DNA of 64,000 bases from Brevundimonas sp. SORGH_AS_0993 (GTDB lineage Bacteria > Pseudomonadota > Alphaproteobacteria > Caulobacterales > Caulobacteraceae). The notes beneath the pieces were generated by a model that saw only the letters and a list, made by a program, of their open reading frames with translations, did no database searches and was not told the DNA's origin. The DNA lies in contig NZ_JAUTAH010000001.1 in assembly GCF_030818545.1 (NCBI RefSeq), forward strand, positions 1,927,001-1,991,000. Direction: 5' to 3'. Shown one piece after another: positions 37,391-52,733 of the stretch; the stretch's first letter is position 1; each line of letters opens with the position of its first letter. A program made the position numbers and the translations under genes.

Positions 37391-37502
37391 CCCGTCATCC
37401 TCGGGCTCGACACCAGGATCGGCGGTTTCGCCGCTGGCGCGAACGAGCAATGCATAATCGCCCGCCCCCTCCGATCCTGGTGTCGAGCCCGAGGATGACG
37501 GG
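37391..37502. repeat. Long perfect inverted repeat (32-bp arms)
   Basis: The left arm 37391-37422 and right arm 37471-37502 are perfect reverse complements over 32 bp, starting CCCGTCATCCTCGGGCTCG, separated by 48 nt. It lies between asd and the EamA permease gene, starting 24 nt after the asd stop. A degenerate relative is at 32424-32529. It encodes no protein of its own. It resembles a small non-autonomous dispersed element. Confidence 0.88.
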
Positions 37503-37526
37503 CGGGCGGGAAAGGACACGCGACCC

Positions 37527-38450
37527 ATGACCAGATCCCTCGCCGCAAACGACCCCCGCGCCGTCGGCACCGCCATCGCCTGCTACACCCTGTGGGGCCT
37601 GTTGCCCCTGCTGTTCATGGCCATGGCCGCCCATGGATTCGGCGCGCCCGAGATCCTGGCCCACCGGGCGGTATGGTCGGTCTTCGTCGCGGGCCTGGTC
37701 CTGCTGCTGGCGGGTCAGTGGGGCGAGGCGAAACAGGTGCTGGCGACGCCGCGCATCTTCGCCTGGCTGGCCCTTTCAGCGATAATGATCGCAATCAACT
37801 GGAGCCTCTATGTCTTCGCCACCACCCACCATGCGACGCTGGAGGCCAGCCTCGGCTATTATATCAACCCGCTGCTGAACATGGCGGCGGGAGCGGTGCT
37901 GTTCCGCGAACGGATCGACCGCTGGAGCGGCGCGGCCATCGCCCTGGCCGCCGTCGGCGTGGCGATCCAGACCGTGGCCCTGGGTCATGTGCCGATCATC
38001 GGCCTGACCCTGGCCGTCAGCTTTTGCGCCTATGCGGTGATCCGAAAGCGCGTCCATGCCTCGGCGCAGACCGGACTGTTCGTCGAATGTCTGGTGCTTC
38101 TGCCCTTCGGCGCCCTGTTCCTGGCCTGGCTGGCGACCCATGGGCAGGCGACCGGCTTTTCATCGCCCTCCGGCCTCGCCTGGGCTCTGGTCAACGGGCC
38201 GGCGACGGTCATTCCCCTGGCCCTGTTCGCCTGGTCGGCGCGGCGTCTGCCCCTGTCCACCGTCGGCTTCATCCAGTTCCTGGCGCCGACGTTGCAGTTC
38301 GCCTGCGGAGTATGGGCCGGAGAGCCGCTGACGGTCCTGCGGATCGCGTCCTTCGTCTTCATCTGGGCCGGGGCCGGCGTCTTCGCCCTGGGGGCGGCTT
38401 TCCGGTCACGCGCCGCCCGACGCGCCGTGGCCTTGGCCGAACCGGGCTGA
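37527..38450 (+). CDS. EamA/RarD family permease
   Basis: 307 residues with about ten hydrophobic segments in two EamA halves. The N-terminal GTAIACYTLWGLLPLLF and the HRAVWSVFVAG, INWSLYVFATTHHATLEASLGYYINPL and STVGFIQFLAPTLQF segments match RarD, an inner-membrane protein of the drug/metabolite transporter superfamily. Substrate unknown. GGAAAGG lies about 10 nt before the ATG. Its leader is the long inverted repeat. Confidence 0.93.
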   Translation: MTRSLAANDPRAVGTAIACYTLWGLLPLLFMAMAAHGFGAPEILAHRAVWSVFVAGLVLLLAGQWGEAKQVLATPRIFAWLALSAIMIAINWSLYVFATTHHATLEASLGYYINPLLNMAAGAVLFRERIDRWSGAAIALAAVGVAIQTVALGHVPIIGLTLAVSFCAYAVIRKRVHASAQTGLFVECLVLLPFGALFLAWLATHGQATGFSSPSGLAWALVNGPATVIPLALFAWSARRLPLSTVGFIQFLAPTLQFACGVWAGEPLTVLRIASFVFIWAGAGVFALGAAFRSRAARRAVALAEPG

Positions 38451-38508
38451 CAGGAAACCGGAAAGCGCTCTGCGCCCGTAATTCGTGCAGGAATTCGCTT
38501 GGTTTCCA

Positions 38509-38542
38509 GCGGCTTGATCGGGCGATAACGCGATCAAGCCGC
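38509..38542. terminator. 12-bp hairpin after the EamA permease gene
   Basis: GCGGCTTGATCG (38509-38520) pairs perfectly with 38531-38542 across a 10-nt loop. It lies 59 nt after the permease stop, with no T tract directly after it. A terminator or 3'-end stabiliser is likely. The rest of the 220-bp gap up to the convergent hydrolase shows nothing I can name. Confidence 0.55.
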
Positions 38543-38670
38543 CTGGGTCGAAAACGGGACTAAGCTCCCCGCGTCATGGATCGGCCGGAGGTCCCAATTG
38601 CACCGTTTTCGCCTGTGCAGTGCAATTCGCCGCGCCGGCGACGTCGGACGCCCTGGCCGGATTCTTCTTC

Positions 38671-39813
38671 TCACAAGGCGCTGTACAGGGCCTCCAGCAG
38701 GCGACGCGGGCGCGGGTCGCCGATCAGGTGCGGCGACTGGCGCGTCATCACATAGGCGGCCGACAGGCGGTGCGACGGATCGGCCATGGCCATCGACCCG
38801 CCCCAGCCGTAGTGACCCAGCGCCGCGCCCGGCCCGAAGACGTCCAGTCCGTCGTTCCGCATCAGCCCCGCCGCCCAGCTGACGACATAGGGCAGCACCT
38901 TGTCCGGCCCGTGGATGCGTTCGCGCGTCAGCTGCTCCAACGTTCCCGCCGACAGGACCGATCGCCCCTCAAGGCGCCCGCCTTTCGCCACCACCCCCAG
39001 CATCCGCGCCAGCCCCAGGGCCGTGCCGTGCAGATTGGCCGAAGGAATCTCCATCCTGCGCCATTCGGCCGAGCCTCGGCCGCCGGGGGCAGAGCCGCGA
39101 TCCAGGAAGGCCGCCTGTTTGATCGGATCGATGGGGCCCAGGCTGGGCGCCGCCGTCGGCTTTCTCATCTGCGCCACGCGCCCGTGTTCGCCTTCCGGCA
39201 GGCCGATCCACAGGTCCAGATCGGGAAAGTCTTGTCGCAGGGCCTGGCCCATGGTCCGCCCCGTCGCCCGGCGATAGACCTCGTTGGCCAGATAGCCGAC
39301 CGTGACCGGGTGATAGCCTGACGCCGTCCCTGGCTCCCACATCGGCGCCTGGGCCGCCAGCCGCTCCAGCACCGCCTGGGGATCGAACCAGAGGGCCGGA
39401 TCGACCGCCTCTGAAAAGCCTGGCAGGCCCCCCTGGTGGCTCATCAACTGGGCCACCGTCACAGCCTGTTTGCCGGCCGCCCCGAACGCGGGCCACAGGG
39501 ACGCGACCGTCTGGTCATAGTCCACCTGCCCCGCCTCCACCGCCGTCGCCATCAGGATGGCCATGACCGCCTTGCCAGTGGAGAAGACGGGGGCCAGGGT
39601 ATCGGCGTTGAAGGCGGTCGTTCGCGCCGTGTCGGCCCAGCCGGCCCACAGGTCGATCACCGCCTCGCCGTCCAGCACCACGCTGAACCGGGCCGCCTGC
39701 TCGTTCAGCCCTTCCGGAGCGTCCGAGAAGTTGGCGACGAAGACATCCTTCACCGCGCCGAAGCGCGGGTCGCAGGAGCCGTGGATCTCGATATCGGTCA
39801 TGGCGCCGTTCAT
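38671..39813 (-). CDS. Beta-lactamase-fold serine hydrolase (class C/EstB-like)
   Basis: 380 residues. The catalytic Ser-x-x-Lys is in VFSTGKAVMAILM, followed by LMSHQGGLPGF and, further on, GYHPVTVGYLANEVYRRATG. These mark the class C beta-lactamase/esterase family rather than a true resistance enzyme. No signal peptide is seen, so it is probably a cytoplasmic esterase or lipase of the EstB type. GAGGGA lies about 7 nt before the ATG at 39813; a second ATG four codons later is possible. Confidence 0.9.
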   Translation of the reverse strand: MNGAMTDIEIHGSCDPRFGAVKDVFVANFSDAPEGLNEQAARFSVVLDGEAVIDLWAGWADTARTTAFNADTLAPVFSTGKAVMAILMATAVEAGQVDYDQTVASLWPAFGAAGKQAVTVAQLMSHQGGLPGFSEAVDPALWFDPQAVLERLAAQAPMWEPGTASGYHPVTVGYLANEVYRRATGRTMGQALRQDFPDLDLWIGLPEGEHGRVAQMRKPTAAPSLGPIDPIKQAAFLDRGSAPGGRGSAEWRRMEIPSANLHGTALGLARMLGVVAKGGRLEGRSVLSAGTLEQLTRERIHGPDKVLPYVVSWAAGLMRNDGLDVFGPGAALGHYGWGGSMAMADPSHRLSAAYVMTRQSPHLIGDPRPRRLLEALYSAL

Positions 39814-39852
39814 AGACCGTCCCTCGCTTGCGGGGGAAGAGTCTGAGGAGAT

Positions 39853-40437
39853 CTAGGAACAGAAGCGGGGCCTCGCCCCCTCGGCGCGGAAGACGTTTAC
39901 AAGAAGCGCCGGTCGCCGCCCACCACTCATCCGGCTCTTGTTCGCCTTGGCCAGGGCGACGACCATTGGTCTGTCCATCTCCCCGGTGCACCAGGCGGTA
40001 CGGCTATGGTCATCGGCGGCCAGGGTTTCGCCCTCGAGAAAATCCCCGTGTCGCGCCAGCAAGGCCACAGCCGCCTGATTGAGCCTCTCTGGATCGCCCC
40101 CCTCGACCGAGGCCGAACACCCGCCATCCGGCAGGGCCATGACATAGACCTCCGAATAGGAGGCCAACCTCCAGGCGCCTATAGCCAGGGGCGAGCCCGT
40201 GGACCGGAGCGGCACGGGTCGCAACCAATGATCCAACGCCAGCGCTTCAACTGACCGATTCTCTCGAACAGCCGTTAGGCAGACGTCGGAGACCACCACC
40301 TCCATAGCGGCCGACGGTGAGGTCAGGGCGGCCCAAGGCGCTGGCTGGGTCGGACGAAGGGCCGAATTGATTGCGCAACCGGCCAGGGTGGCGGCCAAGC
40401 CCAAAACGGCGCTCAAGCCTTTCAGACGACCAGTCAT
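39853..40437 (-). CDS. Lipoprotein of unknown function
   Basis: 194 residues. The signal peptide ends TLAGCAINS (lipobox). The mature part includes VVVSDVCLTAVRENRSVEAL, YVMALPDGGCSASVEGG and TAWCTGEMDRPMVV, with several Cys residues that may form disulfides, and ends PRFCS. No family recognised. The ATG at 40437 follows a GGGGGA site and starts the signal peptide. It ends 39 nt before the serine hydrolase start and could be cotranscribed with it. Confidence 0.72.
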   Translation of the reverse strand: MTGRLKGLSAVLGLAATLAGCAINSALRPTQPAPWAALTSPSAAMEVVVSDVCLTAVRENRSVEALALDHWLRPVPLRSTGSPLAIGAWRLASYSEVYVMALPDGGCSASVEGGDPERLNQAAVALLARHGDFLEGETLAADDHSRTAWCTGEMDRPMVVALAKANKSRMSGGRRPALLVNVFRAEGARPRFCS

Positions 40438-40632
40438 ACGTCCCCCACCCGTTGACACGCCAAAGATGCGCCCCACCCACTCAAAGATCAACACCGTCCC
40501 CTTCGGTAAGGACGTGCGCTATCCATCACCTGCGGCGACCCCTCTTCCAGCGGGGGAGGAGCGCAACATCCAAGTCCTTCCCCCTGGGGTGGCTCGGAGC
40601 GAAGCGGAGTGACGGAGAGGCCCGCCGGTCAC

Positions 40633-40663
40633 GAAAAAGGCCTCCCGCTGAAACGGGAGGCCT
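40633..40663 (-). terminator. Terminator of the atp operon
   Basis: On the minus strand a 10-bp perfect stem (40654-40663 with 40638-40647) and six-base loop run into TTTTT. It lies 26 nt after the atpC stop. Confidence 0.92.
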
Positions 40664-40688
40664 CTGATCGTTCAATCCTCGGACTGGA

Positions 40689-40958
40689 TCAGGCCGCGAC
40701 GACCTCGGTGGCCCGTTCGGCCAGGATGGTCAGGCCCTCGCCGTTGACGTCGGCGAAGCCGCCCTGGACGTCGTACTGGGTCTTGGCGCCGCCGTTATAG
40801 ACGGTGACGATGCCTTCGCGCAGGGCGGTCATGAAGGGCGCATGGTCCGGCAGCACGCCGAAGTCGCCCTCGACGCCCGGCGCGTCCACCTGGTCCACGA
40901 GGCCCGAAAAGACCTCGCGTTCCGGCGAGACGAGGGAGAAGTTCAGCTTGCCGGCCAT
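40689..40958 (-). CDS. atpC: F1-ATPase epsilon subunit (short form)
   Basis: 89 residues. The beta-sandwich N-terminal domain is complete (LNFSLVSPEREVFSGLVDQVDAPGVEGDFGVLPDHAPFMTAL) and ends at ERATEVVAA. The C-terminal two-helix domain that acts as an inhibitor in the usual 130-140-residue epsilon is missing, and no frameshift is seen. A short epsilon should still couple the rotor but cannot inhibit ATP hydrolysis by the extended-helix mechanism. It starts 2 nt after the atpD stop, and the atp terminator follows. Confidence 0.94.
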   Translation of the reverse strand: MAGKLNFSLVSPEREVFSGLVDQVDAPGVEGDFGVLPDHAPFMTALREGIVTVYNGGAKTQYDVQGGFADVNGEGLTILAERATEVVAA

Positions 40959-40960
40959 GA

Positions 40961-43414
<2,454 letters not shown>

Positions 43415-43415
<1 letters not shown>

Positions 43416-43957
43416 CAACGCTGCTCCGCGGCGGCTTGGGCGTCAGCGCGCCAAACGGCGCGCCTTTGAAAGAAAGTCATGTCGTCTTTGGATGCCGCCT
43501 CTCTGAAAGCCGAGACACACCGTTCATTAGAGGCATTCCAAGCTTGCGGATCGGCCTGTAACTCGCGGAGAAACGCCACCCCCTGTGGCGTGGCCGTCGC
43601 GTTGGCGCCGGCGCGAAACGTATCACCGACCCAAACCCAGTTCGATGGAATGGATTGCCCACCCGCCAGCAGATCGCGAATTCGAACGTTCATAGCGTCC
43701 GCCGCGAACTGAAACAGCTGGCGGTTGACCTTGACGAGATCAGGATTCGCAGTCTGGAATGTTCCAGACAGCAGCGTAAGTTGAACGAAGCATCGATGGC
43801 TCGCATCCATATCGAGCGTCATACGCGCACCTGTCCGCTCCAACGCCGCCATATAGGCGCCATCCGAAGACGGATCAGCCCGCGCCGCAGCGTTTTGAGC
43901 GAACGTCAAAGACGCCGCTGCAACAAGCCCTGATAGGATGACTCGATTGAAGGACAT
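43415..43957 (-). CDS. Unrecognised secreted protein inside the ATP synthase operon
   Basis: 180 residues. A signal peptide (hydrophobic run [13 protein letters not shown], then AQNAAARA) predicts export. The mature part has [42 protein letters not shown] and [18 protein letters not shown], is mainly helical, and has two Cys. It lies between atpA (8 nt from its stop) and atpG (1-nt overlap), where alphaproteobacteria normally have no gene. Its base composition is clearly AT-richer than atpA and atpG, suggesting a later insertion. No family recognised. The ribosome site is weak, so it may rely on coupling to atpA. Confidence 0.8.
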
Positions 43958-43965
43958 TCGAACTA

Positions 43966-46126
<2,161 letters not shown>

Positions 46127-46514
46127 TGATAAGGGTCCGAGGTCGTTGTGTCAGGGTCGTGACCGACTGCGAAGGCTCACAACGGTCAAAAACTTGAAAT
46201 GCTTAGGGAAAGCACGACGGAGGCCGTATCCGTGAATACGCCCCCTTCAAGCCGGGCGCCTGATAGCACGGGGTTTCGCCAGTCGCAACATTGCGTGAAG
46301 GCGCGCCGATGCCGCAGGGAGGAAACGAGGGCCCCACCCCGCCTCTTCATCTTCGGATGACGGCTTTCAGGCCCCATTCCTCATTAATGAGGCCGATCCG
46401 GCCCCCGAGGGCGCGACAAGGGGTGCGACCATGACGCCGCACCTGGCCGCTTGATCGGAACCGGCGTCGGCCCTAGCGCTTTCCGCTCAAGCTTCATCCC
46501 CGTCAGGACGCCCG
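46127..46514. other. 388-bp gap holding the divergent atp and terC promoters
   Basis: No credible gene. On the minus strand TTGCGA (46283-46288) and GCTATCAG (about 46261-46267) are spaced like a weak Caulobacter-type housekeeping promoter for atp. A 14-bp perfect palindrome is at 46379-46392. The short minus-strand open frame at 46186-46377 lacks a ribosome site and looks random. Confidence 0.4.
46379..46392. promoter_or_regulatory. 14-bp perfect palindrome CCTCATTAATGAGG
   Basis: A complete palindrome with an AT-rich centre in a GC-rich gap, 123 nt before the terC ATG and 253 nt before the atpH start. It has the form of an operator for a dimeric regulator; none is assigned. Confidence 0.4.
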
Positions 46515-47342
46515 ATGCTCGACAGCATAACCCCGCTTCTCTCCGATCCGGCCGCTTGGGCCGCCTTGGTGACTCTCATCGTCATGGAGGTGGTGCTGGG
46601 GATCGACAACCTGATCTTCATCTCCATCCTGTCGAACAAACTGCCCGAGCATCAGCGCCAGAAGGTGCGCCGCATCGGCATCAGCCTGGCTCTGATCATG
46701 CGCCTGGCCCTGCTGTCGATCATCGCCTGGCTGGTCGGCCTGGTTCAGCCGGTCTTCACCGTCATGGGCAACGAATTCTCGTGGAAGGACCTGATCCTGA
46801 TCGCGGGCGGCCTGTTCCTGGTCTGGAAGGCGACCAAGGAAATCCACCACACGGTCGATCCCACGCCCAGCGACGCCGTCCTGGACAAAAAGGACGTGGT
46901 CATCGCCAACGCCGGCGCGGCCATCTTCCAGATCATCCTCTTGGACATCGTCTTCTCGATCGACTCGATCCTAACCGCCGTGGGCATGACCGAGCATCTG
47001 CCGATCATGGTCGTCGCCGTCCTGGTCGCCGTGACCGTCATGCTGCTGGCCGCCGATCCGCTGGCCAACTTCATCAACAAGAACCCCAGCGTGGTCATGC
47101 TGGCGCTCGGCTTCCTCCTGATGATCGGCATGGTGTTGATCGCCGACGGCTTCGGCTATCATGTGCCCAAGGGCTACATCTATGCGGCTATGGCCTTCTC
47201 GGCCGGGGTGGAGGCGTTGAACATGCTGGGTCGCAGGTCCGCGTCCAAGAAGGAAAAGGCCGAACTGGCCCGCGCCGAGGCCGACGCCGCCGAGGCCCGC
47301 GCCCAGAAGGCCGAGGCCGAAGCCGCCGCCGAGCGGGGCTGA
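46515..47342 (+). CDS. TerC family integral membrane protein
   Basis: 275 residues with about seven membrane segments. TerC signatures are [19 protein letters not shown] and, in the second half, [17 protein letters not shown], each with the Asp pair thought to bind metal. Members export Mn2+ or support metalation of exported proteins; tellurite resistance is only the historical name. The C-terminal tail is a charged coiled-coil-like run of [13 protein letters not shown] repeats. The cyclotransferase gene follows 5 nt later, so the two are probably cotranscribed. Confidence 0.92.
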   Translation: MLDSITPLLSDPAAWAALVTLIVMEVVLGIDNLIFISILSNKLPEHQRQKVRRIGISLALIMRLALLSIIAWLVGLVQPVFTVMGNEFSWKDLILIAGGLFLVWKATKEIHHTVDPTPSDAVLDKKDVVIANAGAAIFQIILLDIVFSIDSILTAVGMTEHLPIMVVAVLVAVTVMLLAADPLANFINKNPSVVMLALGFLLMIGMVLIADGFGYHVPKGYIYAAMAFSAGVEALNMLGRRSASKKEKAELARAEADAAEARAQKAEAEAAAERG

Positions 47343-47347
47343 GGATC

Positions 47348-48121
47348 ATGGCGCGTCCGTCGTCGCGGCTGGCCGGCCTGTTCGCCGGCCTGCTCATGGC
47401 GGCGGGCGCAGCCCTGCCCGCCTGGGCCGAGGTTCCGGTCCAGTCCTACGAGGTCGTGCGCGCCTATCCGCACGACACCGGGGCCTTCACCGAGGGCCTC
47501 TTCTTCCACGACGGCGCCCTTTACGAGAGCACGGGCCTTTATCCGTCCTTCATCCGCAAGGTGGACCTGGAGACCGGCGCGGTTCAGCGCCAGCGCGACC
47601 TGCCGACCGTCTATTTCGGCGAGGGCATGACCACGCTGAACGGCAGGCTCTACAGCCTGACCTGGCGCAACCACATCGGCTTCATCTGGAAGCTGGACGA
47701 CTTCTCGCCGCTGGGCGGTTTTTCCTATCCGGGCGAGGGCTGGGCCCTGACCACCGACGGCCGCCGCCTGATCATGAGCGACGGCACCGACCAGCTGCGC
47801 TTCCTCGATCCCGAGACCTTAGCCGAGACCGGCCGCGTCTCCGTCACCGCCGACGGCAAGCCGCTGACCCAGATCAACGAGCTGGAATGGATCGACGGCG
47901 AGGTCTTCGCCAACATCTGGCAGGACAACCGCATCGCCCGCATCGACCCCGAGACGGGCGTGGTCAAGGCTTTCATCGACCTGACCGCCCTGGTCCCCAA
48001 GGACACCGGCCTGGACCCCAACGACGACGTCCTGAACGGCATCGCCTGGGACGCCGCCGGCAAGAGGCTGTTCGTCACCGGCAAGCGCTGGCCCCAGGTG
48101 TTCGAGATCAGGCTGCGCTGA
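47348..48121 (+). CDS. Glutaminyl-peptide cyclotransferase (plant/bacterial type), exported
   Basis: 257 residues. The signal peptide ends PAWAEVP. The body is a five-bladed propeller with the QC hallmarks HDTGAFTEGLFFHDGALYESTG, FGEGMTTL, LTWRNHIGFIW, GEGWALTTDGRRLIMSDGT and INELEWIDGEVFANIWQDNRIARIDPETG. These enzymes form N-terminal pyroglutamate on exported proteins. The frame is open upstream, but the ATG at 47348 begins the signal peptide and follows terC by 5 nt. The 3' end overlaps the convergent DJ-1 gene by 14 nt. Confidence 0.93.
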   Translation: MARPSSRLAGLFAGLLMAAGAALPAWAEVPVQSYEVVRAYPHDTGAFTEGLFFHDGALYESTGLYPSFIRKVDLETGAVQRQRDLPTVYFGEGMTTLNGRLYSLTWRNHIGFIWKLDDFSPLGGFSYPGEGWALTTDGRRLIMSDGTDQLRFLDPETLAETGRVSVTADGKPLTQINELEWIDGEVFANIWQDNRIARIDPETGVVKAFIDLTALVPKDTGLDPNDDVLNGIAWDAAGKRLFVTGKRWPQVFEIRLR

Positions 48122-48689
48122 CCCGCGGCGAATGCTCGGCGCCGAACAGGCGCAGATAAGCGTCCAGTTCTGCGCTCTTCAAACCCAGCGAGGCCAACAC
48201 CGCACCCATGAAGCTGACCGGCGCCGTGCCTGGGGCCGTGACGATCCGGTCGGCCAGCACGGCCTGCGGCTGATCGCGATAGTGGGCGCCGCCGCCGTAG
48301 CCGACCACGGAAAGACTGTCCGGTCCGTTGGCCGTGTGCGCCACATGGTCCAACAATCCCGCACGGGCCAGGGCCAGGGTTCCGTCGCAGATGCCGCCGA
48401 CCGTCTTGCCGGCGCCGTGGGCCTGTCGCAGCAGATCGGACACGTCCGGGGCGTTCGGCTCACGCCAGATGGACCCCCCATTGACCAGGATCGCATCGAC
48501 ATCCTCCACGTCGATGTCGTCGATCGACAGGTTGGGAACGACCAACAGCCCGCCGGCGGACACGACCTCCTCCCCGTCGGGGGCGGCGAACAGGGTTTCA
48601 AAGCCATAGTGGCTGCGCGCCGCGGCCATGATCAGGGCCGTCTCCCAGTCGGCGTAGTCGGGCGTGAGAAGGGTGACGATGGCAGTCAT
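48108..48689 (-). CDS. DJ-1/PfpI family protein
   Basis: 193 residues. The nucleophile elbow is GGICDGTLALARAGLLD, with the Cys typical of DJ-1/PfpI glutamine-amidotransferase-like folds, and the oxyanion strand is DAILVNGGSIW. The family includes glyoxalase III/deglycase, chaperone and protease-like members, and the exact activity cannot be read. GGGGAAG precedes the ATG. It converges on and overlaps the cyclotransferase gene by 14 nt. Confidence 0.9.
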   Translation of the reverse strand: MTAIVTLLTPDYADWETALIMAAARSHYGFETLFAAPDGEEVVSAGGLLVVPNLSIDDIDVEDVDAILVNGGSIWREPNAPDVSDLLRQAHGAGKTVGGICDGTLALARAGLLDHVAHTANGPDSLSVVGYGGGAHYRDQPQAVLADRIVTAPGTAPVSFMGAVLASLGLKSAELDAYLRLFGAEHSPRVSAA

Positions 48690-48844
48690 GGCGGCTTCCC
48701 CTGCTTGAGCCCCCTCAATCTAGCGGCGCAGCGTGACGGTTTATCCGTCGAACGGCGGGCGCCGTGCGACATCCGCCCCGTCTTCCCGGCTTGTCTTCCC
48801 GGCTTGTCTTCCCGCCCTGCCTTCGTCGCCGCATCGACCGCCGA

Positions 48845-51181
<2,337 letters not shown>

Positions 51182-51211
51182 TCAAGCAAATCGATTATCT
51201 TTGCGTTTTCC

Positions 51212-51226
51212 ATAGTCTGATCCTAT
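51212..51226. promoter_or_regulatory. OxyR-type operator between katG and oxyR
   Basis: ATAG-TCTGATC-CTAT, an exact ATAG-N7-CTAT half-operator as known for OxyR, 10 nt before the oxyR ATG and 97 nt from katG. The second tetrad expected for a full four-part operator is poor on the katG side. It fits autoregulation of oxyR and activation of katG. Confidence 0.75.
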
Positions 51227-51235
51227 TCTAAAGCC

Positions 51236-52135
51236 ATGCTTCCCACCCTGCGACAGCTTCAGTATCTCAAGCTCCTGGCCGAACACGGCAGCTTCTCGCG
51301 CGCGGCCGAGGCCGCCCACGTCAGCCAGCCCGCCCTCAGCGCCGGGGTGCAGGAACTGGAGCGCATCCTGGGCGCGCCCGTCGTCGAACGCGCGCGCGGG
51401 GCCGTCATCATGACGGCGGTGGGCGCCGAGGCCGTGCGACGCGCCGAGGACGTTCTGGCCCGCACCGAGGACCTGGTGGAGGCGGCCAAGAACGCCGGCC
51501 GCCTGCTGTCGGGGCGGTTCCGCCTGGGCGTCATCCCGACGGTCGCCCCCTTCCTTCTGCCAGCCAAACTGCCCTCGGTCCGCGCCGCCTATCCCAGCCT
51601 GAAGCTGTTCATCCGCGAGGACCTGACGCCGCGCCTGATCGCGGCCCTGAAGGCGGGCCAGATCGACGCCGCCGTCATCGCCCTGCCCTATGAGGCGCAC
51701 GGCATCGAACACGCCCGCATCGGCGACGACGAGATCATGGCCGCCGCCCCGGCCGACCACGCCCTGGCCGCGCCCGGCCCCATCCGTCCCGGCGCGCTGC
51801 GGGCCGAGGACCTGATCCTGCTGGAAGACGGACACTGTCTGCGCGACCACGCCCTGGCGGCCCTGGACATCGAGGCGCCGCGCGGCGACGACGTCTTCGC
51901 CGCCACCAGCCTGCACACCCTGGTCCAGATGGTCGGCTCGGGGCTCGGCGTCAGCTTCCTGCCGAAGATGGCGGTCCAGGCGGGCCTGGCCGACAATCCA
52001 TCCGTCGCCATTCGCCCGTTCGAGCCCCAGGCCGACGGCGCCCCGCCACGGCGAGAGATCGTCGTCGCCTGGCGCGCCGGCTCCAGCCGCGCCGCCGAGG
52101 CCCGGCTGCTGGCCGAAGCGCTGAGGCTGGATTAG
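51236..52135 (+). CDS. oxyR: LysR-family peroxide regulator OxyR, single-cysteine form
   Basis: 299 residues. The N-terminal winged HTH (LRQLQYLKLLAEHGSFSRAAEAAHVSQPALSAGVQELE) is followed by the effector domain. The sensing Cys lies in LILLEDGHCLRDHAL, the OxyR signature. The resolving Cys, nine residues on in E. coli (C208), is absent: the position falls in ALAALDI, and no other Cys exists in the protein. Oxidation therefore cannot form the usual intramolecular disulfide. Position next to katG and the ATAG-N7-CTAT site support OxyR function. Confidence 0.92.
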   Translation: MLPTLRQLQYLKLLAEHGSFSRAAEAAHVSQPALSAGVQELERILGAPVVERARGAVIMTAVGAEAVRRAEDVLARTEDLVEAAKNAGRLLSGRFRLGVIPTVAPFLLPAKLPSVRAAYPSLKLFIREDLTPRLIAALKAGQIDAAVIALPYEAHGIEHARIGDDEIMAAAPADHALAAPGPIRPGALRAEDLILLEDGHCLRDHALAALDIEAPRGDDVFAATSLHTLVQMVGSGLGVSFLPKMAVQAGLADNPSVAIRPFEPQADGAPPRREIVVAWRAGSSRAAEARLLAEALRLD

Positions 52136-52145
52136 CGACCGGCGC

Positions 52146-52604
52146 CTATGGGCGATGGGCGAGTTCGGATTCGACCGAAGCGATTATTTCGGCTTCGCTT
52201 TCTCGCATGAGCGAGGATCGCAAAGCGAGTTTTTGGCCACCTGCCGTCTCGAACAAGATGCGCCCTTGATCGAGACGGCTCTGACGAACCGCAACGACGT
52301 CAGCCCATTGCACCGTCCTGAACGTAACGCCCCGCACCACCAATCGACCATCATCCAAGAGGCAGGCGCGATGATCGCGCAGCGCCCTCATCAGATGAAT
52401 GGTGGCGATGATAAGGATCGGAACAGCCGCGACCGCCGCCAATACGAGCTTTAAAAAGGCCACACTCGGATCGCGCCGACCTTGATAACCGAACAAGAGC
52501 ATATCGACGATCAGCCAAGTCACCAGCACGGCCAATGCATAGAAGAAGGCCGTAAGGACGATGACCTTGGTGCGATCATATCGAGCAAAGACGACTGCGG
52601 ACAT
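52146..52604 (-). CDS. Small membrane protein with PH-like cytoplasmic domain, unknown
   Basis: 152 residues. Two membrane segments (about 15-35 and 50-70) are followed by a beta-rich domain (LVVRGVTFRTVQWADVVAVRQSRLDQGRILFETAGGQKLALRSSL), similar in style to bacterial PH-like domains of STM3941-type proteins. The ATG at 52604 is preceded in frame by a TTG that I rejected. Composition is AT-richer than its neighbours. It is convergent with oxyR, with 10 nt between stops. Confidence 0.75.
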   Translation of the reverse strand: MSAVVFARYDRTKVIVLTAFFYALAVLVTWLIVDMLLFGYQGRRDPSVAFLKLVLAAVAAVPILIIATIHLMRALRDHRACLLDDGRLVVRGVTFRTVQWADVVAVRQSRLDQGRILFETAGGQKLALRSSLMRESEAEIIASVESELAHRP

Positions 52605-52733
52605 CAAGAACCATTGTTTAGCGGTGGAAGCCGAGCGCGAAAGCCAGCTCGCTCTGCAGTATGATCAGGTCTCTCGCCCCTAGATCTTAAACCGTCGTTC
52701 GACAAGCGGAACGCGACGCGCGACCGACCATGG

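Noticed and set aside
38671..39813. Serine hydrolase as a beta-lactam resistance gene
   Set aside because: The Ser-x-x-Lys fold is shared with esterases, there is no signal peptide, and the surrounding motifs fit the EstB-type esterase group better.
46186..46377. 63-codon minus-strand frame upstream of atpH
   Set aside because: No ribosome site, no plausible protein features, and it lies in the promoter gap.
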